From the NCBI GenBank assembly GCA_001839685.1, contig MLAK01000600.1, forward strand, positions 1 to 64,000: a stretch of DNA of 64,000 nucleotides, in the 5' to 3' direction. Source of the DNA: Tritrichomonas foetus (lineage: Eukaryota > Parabasalia > Tritrichomonadida > Tritrichomonadidae). The notes below the pieces were generated by a model. The model searched no databases. It had not been told where the DNA came from and saw only the letters and a program-made list of their open reading frames with translations. Of this stretch, positions 48,101-57,975 are shown piece by piece; position 1 is the first letter of the stretch; each line of letters begins with the position of its first letter. The translations under genes were made by a program, and so were the position numbers.

Positions 48101-51100
48101 AAATTGTTAAATGTGAAGAATTTGAAGTGAGGATTCGTTGAATATCATCTAAAAATTGAACACTTGCCTCTTCTCTGACTTCAACAAGTTTATTTAAATC
48201 ATTCGCAGCATTTGATTTCATTTTGGTTAGTTTCCTTTGAAAATGAAATTGAATAAAATCATCAAAATTTTCCCAAAAGTCTAGATCATTGTTTTTTAGA
48301 TTTGTGTATTCTACTATTCCATCTTTCCCTAGTATTTTAAGTCCTTCAATGACAGTTATAAAATCAACTTCTGGATATTTTTTCTTCCAGTTTTGATTTA
48401 TCTTTTCTGAATTTTCAATTAATGACAAAAATCTTAGCCAAAAGTTTGCAAAATTCCGATTTAAGAATGGAACCAAAGAAATTCCTCGAGATATGAAAAT
48501 GATGACGTAACTCAAATTTTCATAAAATTCAGGAAGCAAAATCACAGATTCATTGTCCACAAATAAATCACCAAGCATAGAAATTTGATTTGAATGAACT
48601 AAATCCATGGAAAAAAGTATGCACATATAAAATGATTTTGGGAAAGAGGTAACTGAGCTGTATTGCTTGAATGTTTTTTCTTTTTTCTTGAGAATTGAAA
48701 AAATATAAGAAAGAATAACTAAAAATAATGTAGAAAACCATCCTTCTATCAACCTTTGGCAGATGTACGAAATAAATGATGGTATATAAATATCTTTTGA
48801 ATCGCACATCTGCAAAGTTTCAATAGAAAGATGTTGCATCCAATATGTTGATAATTTATGTGGAAAGTAAATATGGGTTGACAATACTGGTTCAATTAAC
48901 TGGTTGTAATGTTGCATTTCTGCAATTATAAAGCGAGAAACATAAATGGATATGTTACTATTTTCAACATCAAAAATCTCAGGATTATCAATTCCAAATG
49001 CATTATATAGTTTAGATAAATATTCATCCCAGTCAAAATTATCGGTTTCGGTTTGTTTTTCAGTGATTACATATGACAGCTCTTTTAATTTCAAATTCAT
49101 TTGGATTTCAAATGTTGATGATAAATATACAGTATTTGGTGTATAAATCGATAAATCTTTGATATCATTATTTCGAATTTTAAATTCAAAGGTTGGTAAC
49201 TTATAAGGTTCAGGGTCTTTGTCAGGAAAAACTTGGCCACGGCTCATTGAATACATAATTATATCATTTGCTGAGGTAATCGAAGGTCCTGGTGGGAACA
49301 AGCATTTTGTTCTATAGGGCATTCCAAATGACATCATCATCAAAATGTAATTTTGCAGTCTACGGTGAAAATTGCCCTGTTTATCAACTAGGTTTATTAA
49401 AATATTCAATAATTTACAACAAAGCTGATTCCAAAAATTAGAAGAATTGGTTCTAGCAGCAACGTAAACCAATGATGTTAAAAACTTGACGCACGTAACA
49501 TAATGCTTCATATTAAAGGATGAACCATCAAATTCAAGTCCATCTAATCGTGTTGGTTTCTGTAAAAAAATGGAAACTGCAATTTCCCATGCTTGGAGAT
49601 AGTTAAGATTGTCAAAACAATATCTTAATATTGCTTTTTCATCCATTGCTGAAAAGTCATCACGCATAATATTTTCAATTAACTTGAATGCTTGTTTTGG
49701 ATTAACTAATCTCAGAAAATAATATTCAGTAAAGTTGTTAGCCGGCAAATTTAATAATATATTCACTAGTGAATTGATAATTTCATTTGAATATGTTTTA
49801 CTTTTGATATTAATGGCTTTGATATCGATTTTTCCCGAATAGTCTTGAAGATCATCACCGAAATTTGGATAAGAAACAATAGTTCTAATTATCTGTGAAG
49901 GATTTTTTGTATGTATTGAAATCAAATCAAGTAGTGTGTCTAAATATTCTTTCTTTAACTCAGGTAAAAGTAAAAGTGAAAGTAAAAAATCTGTTAAAAC
50001 AGAATTTAATGGTGATTCTTGTGGAATTGGAAATCTAACATTATATTGAAACAAAGATGAAATAATGCAAAGTCCAAATTGAGATAAAAAGAAGCTATAA
50101 TCTAACGAAAATGTAAAATATGCATTCCAATCAAAAGATTCATTATTTTCATTCACGAAACAACTGCAAATATTATCGATTATTTTGGGTGTAACTAATT
50201 CTGTTTCGAAATTGCAAATAATTGACATAAAGGATGCAAATTGATGGTTATTTAAAAACGAAACATGATGTTTATGTAAATAACAAATCGTATTTGCTAA
50301 TGCTGCTGCCTCATTGATATTTTTCTGATGAATATTTTTTATTGCTCTGGTAAATAAATTTGTTGCGTCATGATGCACATTTTTATAATAATCTAATACA
50401 GAATAAATAGTGATTGGTCTTGATGACTGCGCTTTAGTTTGATCGAATTGAGAAAATAAAGGAATTATTTCATATGGTGAATATGTTAATAATTCATTGA
50501 ATTCAGTTGTTTCGAGAAATTCTACTCCACTATTGAATAAATAAGGAATTTGAAGTTTTGTTAATGGGTATTTAAAGATTCGAATTGCGCCACCGATACA
50601 AAAATTAGAGACAGAATATTTGGATCCAAAAGAAACACTTGAAGTATATTTACTTTTACATGAATAAATTAAATTACAATCAAGGTAAATTGAATATTCA
50701 CAATTGTTTTCATATGAAACAACTATGAAATGCCACGTATTAAGTAATATCTTTCCAACATTATTACCATCTACAAAAATATTTTCTTCACGAATAGAAA
50801 AAGATATTGATTTCAGAGAAAATATTGGAGATGAAACAGTTGTAAATGATTTTAAATGAAACCAAAATGAAAAAGATTTAGAGTTTTCAATGCACGGAAT
50901 ATCTAATGAAATATCTGTCTTCAAGGAAGGAAATTCAAAAAGTGGAACCTTTTGGAATTCTCCACTCATCACTTTTTCTAATAAATATGAATTTTCATAA
51001 ACTAATCGAGCATGGTGTGGAAATATGAACTGTCTAGCTGTACCAATGATTGATGGAAATGATGATATATCTTTTTTAGACAAATTTACCCATATATCTA

Positions 51101-52925
51101 ATGATATTTGTCCGCATAACCATAAATCAAAATATGATGTAAAAATGTATGGTGAGCATCGATGTAAAATTGAAGGAAAACATAAAGTTGCATTGGCTTT
51201 ACCTTCACCAATTTGAAGACCAAGTGCAAGATATAAAAGGTTATCAGGAGATTCTTCTAAATAGTTTGTATTTTCTAATAAATAGAAAACTTGGCTGTCA
51301 AGTTCCATAATGTATTTATGAGTTGAAATTGCTGAGATAAAATTCAAAATTTGACTTGAAGAAAATTGGTAAAATGAATAAAAATAAATTGCTTTTTCAT
51401 ATGATCTTTGTTGAATACATTCTTGTGAAAAAGCTTTGTTTGATAAAGCGCATTTAATTAATATTGAAAATAAAACGTTTGCTGATTCTATTTGTTCGAT
51501 GGACTCTTCTATTGCTATTAAAATCTCGTTTACATATTTATATCCTTTTTTCGAATTAATAACATTTAATATTGCAACTTTTGCTGGTTCATTATTGTGT
51601 AAGTATGGGAAAGCTTTAAGAAATGATTTTAATAAACTAATCATTTCATTTTCTTTTAAATGCTCACCAAAAAACAACTCAAAAAGTGTATATAAATCAT
51701 TGTATTTATCAAAAAGTAAAGCAATTTTTTCGGCAGAAAGTGGATTAAATAAAGGAATCAAAAATGCTGGAACATATGGGGCAAAATCAACACCAATATT
51801 AATAAAAATAGTTAAAAATTTCGATAAATCAAATGAAATCATTAAGTCAAAATTACAAAAACGAAGTAATGTTGGAATAATGGGCATTAAATCAAAATTC
51901 GATGCTGTTTGCAAAATATAACATAGTTCAGAAAATAAAATAATAGACACCTCATCATCATATGGAATTGAAACCGCTATTTGACTAATTTTATCAGCTT
52001 TTAAAGGATTGTCATGAGCAACAACACTTAGAAAAAAATTAATGCATTGTTGTCTAATAGTTTTCGAGCATTGAGAGCTTCCTATTGTATTAATAATAAT
52101 TTGTAAAGGTGTGTTTAATTTCCCATTTTCTTCAAAAGGCATTGTTTGAGCAAATTTTATAAAAAAATTCAGAAATTTAATGTTTTCACCTTCTGAAAAA
52201 ATGAATTGCTTTAAAGAGTCAAACAATCCAGTCTTTTCGTAAATTTTTGAAAACTCTTTTGAGTCATGTTGAAGAATCAAAAATAAAATATTAAAAATTT
52301 GAATGCTTTTTTTTGGATTTAATTCCATGATTGATGATGAAATTGTATTTAAAAAACCATTGATTTGTGAACGGTACTTCTTATCAAGAAAGTCAAATAA
52401 ATAGAGAGAAAACTGTTGAAAAATCAGAGGAATTAAAATATTTGACTTATCAACAAAAAAACTGCACCATGCAGTTTCTAATCCACAACTATTAATAAAA
52501 ATGGATCGATAAGATTTTATTTTAAAATACTCTTCAATGAAAGGAATAAAAAAAATCAAAGAATTTTCAGAATCGTCCTGTATTGAAATTAGACTGGTAA
52601 TCAAGCGGGTTACATCATTTGAACATTCTAACGCAAGTTGAGATGATACAAAATCAACCAAAAATTGAGATAAAATTTTTGAATCTTCGTTGGATTTCAA
52701 GAGCGCAGTTAGGCTATCGGCTATTGAAAGGAGAAATTGAGAAGTTGCGTTTGTAACAACTTTACTAATTTTCGAAACCTTGCTGATATTCGATAAAATT
52801 TCTTTGAAAAATGGAATCACTTGAATTAACAAATGTCTTTGCGTCTCTTGATCCTTGCCGTTAATCTCCTTCATTATAATTATAACAGTATCCGCGATAG
52901 ATGAAAGGAGATCATTAGAGTTCAT
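45117..52925 (-). CDS. giant PH-BEACH-WD protein, WDFY3/ALFY-like, with FYVE-spaced zinc finger
   Basis: Predicted 2602-residue BEACH-family protein; the family acts in vesicle trafficking and selective autophagy. Domain order: a long helical ARM-like N-terminal region (~1-650); a concanavalin-A/LamG-like domain near 670-800 (SKSFSFWFHLKS, NTWHFIVVSYENN); further helical sequence; a PH-like domain near 1750-1880 (LEGSVFFGKKRLFFLDGLKI); BEACH near 1910-2190 (ITKMWSSGFIDNFTYL, YPVFPWVISDYYS, YGTHYLHFG); WD-like repeats near 2320-2540; and at the end CX2C-X9-CX2C-X4-CX2C-X14-CX2C (ECANCRAPM to CSLC). This order and the zinc spacing match WDFY3, but the basic RRHHCR motif that binds PI3P is absent. 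ATG at 52925. Confidence 0.9.
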   Translation of the reverse strand: MNSNDLLSSIADTVIIIMKEINGKDQETQRHLLIQVIPFFKEILSNISKVSKISKVVTNATSQFLLSIADSLTALLKSNEDSKILSQFLVDFVSSQLALECSNDVTRLITSLISIQDDSENSLIFFIPFIEEYFKIKSYRSIFINSCGLETAWCSFFVDKSNILIPLIFQQFSLYLFDFLDKKYRSQINGFLNTISSSIMELNPKKSIQIFNILFLILQHDSKEFSKIYEKTGLFDSLKQFIFSEGENIKFLNFFIKFAQTMPFEENGKLNTPLQIIINTIGSSQCSKTIRQQCINFFLSVVAHDNPLKADKISQIAVSIPYDDEVSIILFSELCYILQTASNFDLMPIIPTLLRFCNFDLMISFDLSKFLTIFINIGVDFAPYVPAFLIPLFNPLSAEKIALLFDKYNDLYTLFELFFGEHLKENEMISLLKSFLKAFPYLHNNEPAKVAILNVINSKKGYKYVNEILIAIEESIEQIESANVLFSILIKCALSNKAFSQECIQQRSYEKAIYFYSFYQFSSSQILNFISAISTHKYIMELDSQVFYLLENTNYLEESPDNLLYLALGLQIGEGKANATLCFPSILHRCSPYIFTSYFDLWLCGQISLDIWVNLSKKDISSFPSIIGTARQFIFPHHARLVYENSYLLEKVMSGEFQKVPLFEFPSLKTDISLDIPCIENSKSFSFWFHLKSFTTVSSPIFSLKSISFSIREENIFVDGNNVGKILLNTWHFIVVSYENNCEYSIYLDCNLIYSCKSKYTSSVSFGSKYSVSNFCIGGAIRIFKYPLTKLQIPYLFNSGVEFLETTEFNELLTYSPYEIIPLFSQFDQTKAQSSRPITIYSVLDYYKNVHHDATNLFTRAIKNIHQKNINEAAALANTICYLHKHHVSFLNNHQFASFMSIICNFETELVTPKIIDNICSCFVNENNESFDWNAYFTFSLDYSFFLSQFGLCIISSLFQYNVRFPIPQESPLNSVLTDFLLSLLLLPELKKEYLDTLLDLISIHTKNPSQIIRTIVSYPNFGDDLQDYSGKIDIKAINIKSKTYSNEIINSLVNILLNLPANNFTEYYFLRLVNPKQAFKLIENIMRDDFSAMDEKAILRYCFDNLNYLQAWEIAVSIFLQKPTRLDGLEFDGSSFNMKHYVTCVKFLTSLVYVAARTNSSNFWNQLCCKLLNILINLVDKQGNFHRRLQNYILMMMSFGMPYRTKCLFPPGPSITSANDIIMYSMSRGQVFPDKDPEPYKLPTFEFKIRNNDIKDLSIYTPNTVYLSSTFEIQMNLKLKELSYVITEKQTETDNFDWDEYLSKLYNAFGIDNPEIFDVENSNISIYVSRFIIAEMQHYNQLIEPVLSTHIYFPHKLSTYWMQHLSIETLQMCDSKDIYIPSFISYICQRLIEGWFSTLFLVILSYIFSILKKKEKTFKQYSSVTSFPKSFYMCILFSMDLVHSNQISMLGDLFVDNESVILLPEFYENLSYVIIFISRGISLVPFLNRNFANFWLRFLSLIENSEKINQNWKKKYPEVDFITVIEGLKILGKDGIVEYTNLKNNDLDFWENFDDFIQFHFQRKLTKMKSNAANDLNKLVEVREEASVQFLDDIQRILTSNSSHLTISKAIASSLRYFTRRSLLTRCEYYIRLREKTVSYVIPFTESKSTRYALSILSDPIFPTRRKTLSPLEYDTPSYPSGTSDEIFHYIPKNKYDFGTFPDCILQCFTSCRFRVPSLLRRSPFSIHARFTGSLPISPSVEYQMFLEISNRGKPFDFSCDASLLFGVDVLEGSVFFGKKRLFFLDGLKIRNNNQLYHIHQDDNPISHEFYIQCFQSGLFSNNSFTYRGHFCLITELNQIITATNHLWIQRPYSVTLNYSSGYNFILNFSRSTYDEAYHYIYKGMSRFYDISPPETNYLSPINIGRLLYRETNLKNITKMWSSGFIDNFTYLSIVNRLGKRCFCDLTQYPVFPWVISDYYSPQLFDDMPIESYRDLKKPMGQLGEERARKFDMIFEDSYPQYYYGTHYLHFGVVTYFMFRIDPFSVFSFILHRGWDHPNRIFSRVTETWLSASAKSQSDVKELVPQMYKVPDYLTNNLDLSLFVEHDNLDVGTVVLPKWAKNPRHFILQNCRFFESEHVSQNIHHWIDLIFGVNSRGQGALNTKNLFHPTCYPESSEFMDENIDQVEKQAFITSIINFGQISPQIFRKQHIKRGTFEQSHLLTWIGNLVFQKLNCEFITFPVRDLYVASNNIIFASLPVTSKNSILINESNDDFSGELWTESSTDLIMNLSSLNTINNSSTNSIAESLSLSSMSNFSSSLIFNLNTVSPNNKRQINNISAVLPSHQTFFANEKTISCISISNDGFLACKGYIDGHFEISRLLYTNGRYSHESNISRFVTDFNIQTCAASTEHFLALAGCEDTVLQFDLGMKKELPSVDMKFTVEHIAIDDHAAVYWVAGGTSICLCSISGEILIEDNFSSEISSLCASNLPEYIENRFAVAGHVDGTVTFFGFSYRDMAIVVLQRAQLSENPITLIKIDARSQRVIAVSNKALFDFEYIGTQAKSLDPKFALECANCRAPMKGGLACSKCNRFLCSKCIKGETINGLKLQHLCSLCRSQFM

Positions 52926-53665
52926 ATCGATACTTTGATCGGCGTCGTTGAAAAAGTTAAAATTCGGATCTTTTTGAATATAAAAAATAAATATAGTGTT
53001 GTGAAATTTCTATGTGAATATCAAAAATAATTATAAATCATTCAAATTTGAATATTTGATATAACTCAGTGAATTCGCCTTCTTCAGAGTTAAGCATGCC
53101 TACCTATTGAAAACTAACTCTGGTATCGAGACTATATATCTTCTCTGTAAATAACCTCATGCTATATGAAATATTTATTGTTTCCTAATTATCTCATTTT
53201 TAGCAATCAGATCAATTCAATGAGTTGAAATTAATAAATTAAACCGCAATTCCATTTGAATAAAGTTGTATCGTCCACAATGACATAAGAAAAAATGCAA
53301 TTTTATCAATAGAATATTAAACATTTACAAAACATGGAGATTGATGGCAATATATTTCTTTTCATTTACTTTAATTCTCTATTTGTTTGTTTTTATTGTT
53401 GTTGTTGTTGTTGATTCATCAATCAAAAGTCAAATTGAAATATGTCAATTTATGGCTGAATCATTTTTTATCTCTATTAAGCCCTGCTGCATATACAGAA
53501 AAGATTTTCCATCATTTTTGCCAGAATCTATATTTCGGTTTAAGTGAACCTTAATACAATGTTTATCAGATGATTTGACAACACTTCATTTCCGATGATA
53601 AATTCACGTAAATGTGAAATTGTTATGAAAAAGTGGGATATTCAATGGTTTATGTATATTATTAA
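52926..53665. other. divergent intergenic region
   Basis: About 740 bases between the BEACH gene and the SNARE gene, with a TTG/GTT microsatellite near 53395-53413. A 67-codon hydrophobic frame from the ATG at 53344 has no other support. No RNA gene is recognised. Confidence 0.4.
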
Positions 53666-53983
53666 ATGACAGCTCTCAGACAGGAGCAGCGCAACGAAAT
53701 CGATCAGAGGATTGACAATAGAATAGACGATCTTGTTGCTCAAACATCAACCCAGAATCAAAATGCTAACGTAATCAATAACCAATTAACAGACCAAATT
53801 GAGCAAACAAAAGACATCAACAATCACATGGACAAAACTCAAACGCAAGTTGATAAGGCCAATGATGCTGTACGAAAACTTAAGGCAACAAAAGACATGT
53901 GGATAGCCTGGATATTAACAATACTTTTGATTATTGCAATTATTCTTGTATGGGCACTCGCAAAGCCAATCAAGAAAAGTTAA
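53666..53983 (+). CDS. short Qc-type SNARE, tail-anchored
   Basis: Predicted 105-residue SNARE, which drives membrane fusion. The SNARE helix covers about residues 18-76. The part NQLTDQIEQTKDINNHMDKT aligns without gaps to the syntaxin-6-type Qc motif ('xELxEQ...LDDFSHELESTQ'), placing the ionic-layer glutamine at Gln44. A ~20-residue membrane anchor follows (WIAWILTILLIIAIILVWAL), with a short basic end (AKPIKKS). There is no N-terminal regulatory domain, unlike most syntaxin-6 relatives. ATG at 53666. The alignment is from memory of the family, so subgroup assignment is provisional. Confidence 0.82.
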   Translation: MTALRQEQRNEIDQRIDNRIDDLVAQTSTQNQNANVINNQLTDQIEQTKDINNHMDKTQTQVDKANDAVRKLKATKDMWIAWILTILLIIAIILVWALAKPIKKS

Positions 53984-54681
53984 GTGACAACTTGTTTCAG
54001 AAATAACCGAAATTCTTGATTTATTTAAATAAAATAAATTTATGCAAGCAACCAATATACTTTCTGAATTTCAGATATTGTTTCTTTTGTATAGTTAGTT
54101 TAAATGTTATCCAGCAAATATGAATACATAACTGTGTCTTTTCGACGAAATAAATTGACTTTTCAATCATCCATAAAATTTCACTAATTAAGTGCATTTC
54201 TAATAACAATTGGTCATGTATATTTTAATGGGCGCCACTTATGGACATTTTCCACTTTTTTGTCCATAGAGATGCATGACCCCCTACCCATGCATTCTTC
54301 TTTCTTTCAAAGACATCTCTGATGTAACTTTTTCAATATGTATCGGCATTTATTATGAATGATAAAATACCCAAAAGACGTTAAAGTACAAATGATATTC
54401 GAATGATATGGGCGTTAACATATGATATAAATGGTAGAGCTGAATTTTTTTCCAAGATAAGCCGGGAGAAAAAGCAATAATCAGATTCAGAACTTTACAT
54501 TATTTATGAACTTTATTTTGACTTGATGTTAACGATTTTTTTCAATGATATTGAATAATCATATTTGTGTTCCACGGTTTTCAAAGAATTTATATCGACT
54601 TTTTGTGATATTTTCGTCATCGATAGAAACTTTTTGAAATACGCAAAATATTATTTAATTGTTCAATCTTACTTATCAGCA
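53984..54681. other. intergenic region with two adjacent inverted repeats
   Basis: About 700 bases upstream of the GAF-PDE gene. It is mostly AT-rich, apart from a GC-richer patch at 54230-54300 that holds two perfect 7-base inverted repeats, listed separately. Confidence 0.45.
54241..54295. repeat. two adjacent 7-bp stem hairpins
   Basis: ATGGACA (54241-54247) pairs with TGTCCAT (54261-54267) around a 13-base pyrimidine-rich loop. Immediately after, ATGCATG (54272-54278) pairs with CATGCAT (54289-54295) around ACCCCCTACC-like sequence. Both stems are perfect. They could be a structured RNA, a protein-binding site or chance. Confidence 0.5.
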
Positions 54682-57600
54682 ATGTCTGCTCAGCTCAAAG
54701 CAGCAATTCGGTCATTTTCACGCTCAGGTAAGTCACCAATACCACGGATAGTAAATATACATTCAGGCGATATTCCATTTGAACATTTTCAACATTTTGT
54801 AGTTGCACCAGCGGTAAATAAATTAGCCCAACAAAATAACTTTCGACCAAGAAAAAGTCAGACTAAACTTGCACCTCTTGGTAACTTTGAATCATCATCA
54901 GATTTAAGATCAAATAAAACGAGTCAGGTTTATTCAACAACATCATCAATTAATACAAATGAAACTTCTTTGTATCAATCTTTACTTTTTTCATATGATC
55001 ATAAAATAGAAAAGTATTTAGCAGAAGCTGCAGAAACTTCATATTGGGAAGCAGCTGAAAAAATATTCCTAAAACAGCTTAATGCAAATGAAGTCACTTA
55101 TTGGGTTAATATTCCATCTATTGGTGTTCTTTATTCTTCAACAAAAGCTGTTTATCTTGATTATAATTCAGGTATTATTAGTTCTGTGTTTAAAACTAAA
55201 TCTATATTAATTACAAATGAACCAATTGATTTACCTGAATATGATAATAATGTTGATGGAAAATTAATATCAGAGAATTGTCCCTTTTTGGCCTTTCCAT
55301 TTTTAGATGACAGAAATCAAGCAGTTGGTGTTTTGGTTTGCACTAGATCTCCAGGCAATGAAGAATTTACTGATGATGATGAACAATTTGTAGAATTTTT
55401 CCAACACAAATTTAAAGTTTTTTCAAGATGGTTATTAAATCAGCCTGTTCAAGAACCTATGATTTTGGATATTCTGCAAATTCATCGAATCGAATCTTTA
55501 ATTCCTACTCTAATTTCACGAATGCAAATATTTTTTTCTTGCAGAAAAAGTGAAATTTGGTCGTATGATCAACATAAGAAAAAATTGATATTATATGAAG
55601 AAGAAGATACCAAAGAAGTTCCAATTAATGATGCTGGTATTGTCAGTTATTCTATTGAAAATGAAGTAATTGTGAACACTTTTTCAACTATTGCACATCC
55701 AGCATATAGTGCTGAAACAGATGGTCCTATAGATGAAGCTATAATTGTTGTACCTGTCGTTGAATCATCGAATCGATATGTTTATCTTGCAGTCCTTCGA
55801 GGTCCAATTTCCAGACCCATTTTCACAAGTGATGATGAAGATGTTTTACGGAAGATGGCACCATTTATTGCTTTAGCCTTATCTAATGCGTACGAGTTCT
55901 CTAAAATTCAGTTGGAATATGAAAAAAGCGCACAAGAAAAAGAAGGACTTGCCGCTCTTCTTGAAGTCGCAGAAATTCTATCTGGACAATTAGATACTGA
56001 ACGATTATGTGAAATTATTATGGAAAAAGGACGATATTTAACAAAAGCGGACCGTTGTTCTTTATTCCTTGTATCTCAAACGAGAGATCATTTAATTACT
56101 ACTTTTCATCGTGGTCTAAATAAATGCATTGATATCCCAATTACTAAAGGTGTAGTAGGAAGAACTGTTACTGAAGCAAAAGTGTTGAATATTACAGATG
56201 CTTATGAAGATCCAAACTTTGATAATTCAACAGATATTCAAACAGGTTATAGAACAAAATCAATTTTATCTGTCCCTATTTTTAACCAAAGAGGTGAAGT
56301 TATGGGTGTGACGGAAATGATCAATAAAGGAAATGGCATGCCTTTTAGTAAGTGGGATACAAGTCTTATCCAAATTTTCAATGTTTTCTGTGGTATTTCT
56401 CTTGAAAATGCAAGATTGTATAAAGAATCAAAAGATATGTCTTCACATTTACGATCATTCTTTGGTATATCTTTAAGCTTTTCTAAATCTGAAGATACTA
56501 AGCATATTATGACTGATATTCTCCGAAATGCTCGTCGAGCACTCGATTCAAGACGTGGTTCCATCTTTATCGCAGAAGAAAATGCAGACGTTTTTGAAAC
56601 ATATATTGTTGATGGTGGCAAAATGCCAGCAACTTTACCAATAGATAAAGGTATAATTGGTTCTTGCTTTAAGAATAAAGAACCAATTATCTGTAATGAT
56701 GCTTATGGTGATCCTAGGTTTAATAAATCAATTGATAAATCAACGGGATTCAAGACAATTTCATTACTTGCTGTTCCAATTATCAATCATAATGGAAAAA
56801 TATTCGGTGTAATAGAGATTGTTAATAGAATTCATGGTGGCTATCGTGAAAAAGATTTAAAGTTATTAAATTCTATCGCTACTTTTGTTGCAGTTGCTTA
56901 TGAAGAATCTAAACTCAGAAACATTGCAGCATATGGTAATATTGAAGCAGAAATACCTGAATACCTAAATGAAACCGAAAAAAAAAGCATATCAATACCA
57001 ACGAAATTAAAATTGACAGAAGAAGAATGCTCGAAATGTTTAACACTGGATTTCTTTGCTATAAGTTGGGATGGAATTAATTTGATCAAGTTATTATTTT
57101 ATTTATTCAATCGATTTGACATATTAAGAACATTCAAAATTCCAAACGAAGTTTTCTTTAGATTTTTATACACAATTCGCAATACATATAATCCAGTTCC
57201 TTATCATAATTGGATTCATGCATGCGATGTTACTCAATACACTGCATATGAACTTCAAACATCTCATTTAGATAGAATATATACTAATTTAGAACTTTTT
57301 GCCTTATTGATTTCGGCAGTTTGTCATGATGCTAATCATGATGGTTTTAATAACATTTATAACTTGAAAGTTGAAACACCGCTTGGTATTCTATTTAAAG
57401 ATCAAAGTGTTATGGAAACACATCATTGCTCTGTATCAATTGGAATTTTAACAAAAGAAGAATGCAACTTATTTGCATCACTTTCACCAAGTGATTATAA
57501 ACTTATGTGGAGTTGGATGATAACACTTATCTTAGCAACGGATATGGCACATCACTTTAAACTTGTGAAATCAGCTGCTGAACTTTTAGATAATAAAACA

Positions 57601-57975
57601 TTCTCACTTGAAAACGCAGACCATCGAATTCTTTCAATGCAGCTTCTTCTAAAAACAGCAGACATTTCAAACGTTTCTCGGCCTTTCCCGCTTGCTGACA
57701 AGTGGTGCGACGTTTTATGTGAAGAATTCTTTAGACAAGGAGATAATGAAAAGAAGATGGGAATCGGATTAACTTCACCATTGAATGATAGAGAAAATCC
57801 TGATAAACCCAAATCACAAATTGGTTTTTATAATTTCATTTGTATTCCCTTGTATCAAGCTGTTTCACGAATCTTTCCTGAACTTGAAGTGAATCTCAAT
57901 TCGGTGAAATCAAACTTGGAAGTATGGAAAGCAATGGTTTCACAATCAGAAACAGTTCCGGAAACAAATTCATAA
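54682..57975 (+). CDS. cyclic-nucleotide phosphodiesterase with tandem GAF domains
   Basis: Predicted 1097-residue class I PDE that hydrolyses cAMP and/or cGMP. Residues ~105-745 contain about four GAF-like units. The last two are clearest (TERLCEIIMEKGRYLTKADR, GVVGRTVTEAKVLNITDAYE; and LDSRRGSIFIAEE, KGIIGSCFKNKEPIICNDAY). The third GAF has NKGNGMPFSKWD, like the NKFDE cyclic-nucleotide-binding motif. The catalytic domain (~780-1080) has PYHNWIHACDV, the metal site CHDANHDGFNN, LLKTADISNVSRP, EFFRQGD and the substrate glutamine in SQIGFYNF. All key residues are present. The frame extends upstream via TTG to 54565; the ATG at 54682 is the first. Probably allosterically regulated through the GAF units; no membrane segment is seen. 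Confidence 0.92.
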   Translation: MSAQLKAAIRSFSRSGKSPIPRIVNIHSGDIPFEHFQHFVVAPAVNKLAQQNNFRPRKSQTKLAPLGNFESSSDLRSNKTSQVYSTTSSINTNETSLYQSLLFSYDHKIEKYLAEAAETSYWEAAEKIFLKQLNANEVTYWVNIPSIGVLYSSTKAVYLDYNSGIISSVFKTKSILITNEPIDLPEYDNNVDGKLISENCPFLAFPFLDDRNQAVGVLVCTRSPGNEEFTDDDEQFVEFFQHKFKVFSRWLLNQPVQEPMILDILQIHRIESLIPTLISRMQIFFSCRKSEIWSYDQHKKKLILYEEEDTKEVPINDAGIVSYSIENEVIVNTFSTIAHPAYSAETDGPIDEAIIVVPVVESSNRYVYLAVLRGPISRPIFTSDDEDVLRKMAPFIALALSNAYEFSKIQLEYEKSAQEKEGLAALLEVAEILSGQLDTERLCEIIMEKGRYLTKADRCSLFLVSQTRDHLITTFHRGLNKCIDIPITKGVVGRTVTEAKVLNITDAYEDPNFDNSTDIQTGYRTKSILSVPIFNQRGEVMGVTEMINKGNGMPFSKWDTSLIQIFNVFCGISLENARLYKESKDMSSHLRSFFGISLSFSKSEDTKHIMTDILRNARRALDSRRGSIFIAEENADVFETYIVDGGKMPATLPIDKGIIGSCFKNKEPIICNDAYGDPRFNKSIDKSTGFKTISLLAVPIINHNGKIFGVIEIVNRIHGGYREKDLKLLNSIATFVAVAYEESKLRNIAAYGNIEAEIPEYLNETEKKSISIPTKLKLTEEECSKCLTLDFFAISWDGINLIKLLFYLFNRFDILRTFKIPNEVFFRFLYTIRNTYNPVPYHNWIHACDVTQYTAYELQTSHLDRIYTNLELFALLISAVCHDANHDGFNNIYNLKVETPLGILFKDQSVMETHHCSVSIGILTKEECNLFASLSPSDYKLMWSWMITLILATDMAHHFKLVKSAAELLDNKTFSLENADHRILSMQLLLKTADISNVSRPFPLADKWCDVLCEEFFRQGDNEKKMGIGLTSPLNDRENPDKPKSQIGFYNFICIPLYQAVSRIFPELEVNLNSVKSNLEVWKAMVSQSETVPETNS

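Noticed and set aside
53344..53547. 67-residue hydrophobic frame with a possible signal or membrane segment
   Set aside because: The hydrophobicity comes from T-rich and GTT-repeat DNA; no initiator element or homology supports a gene.
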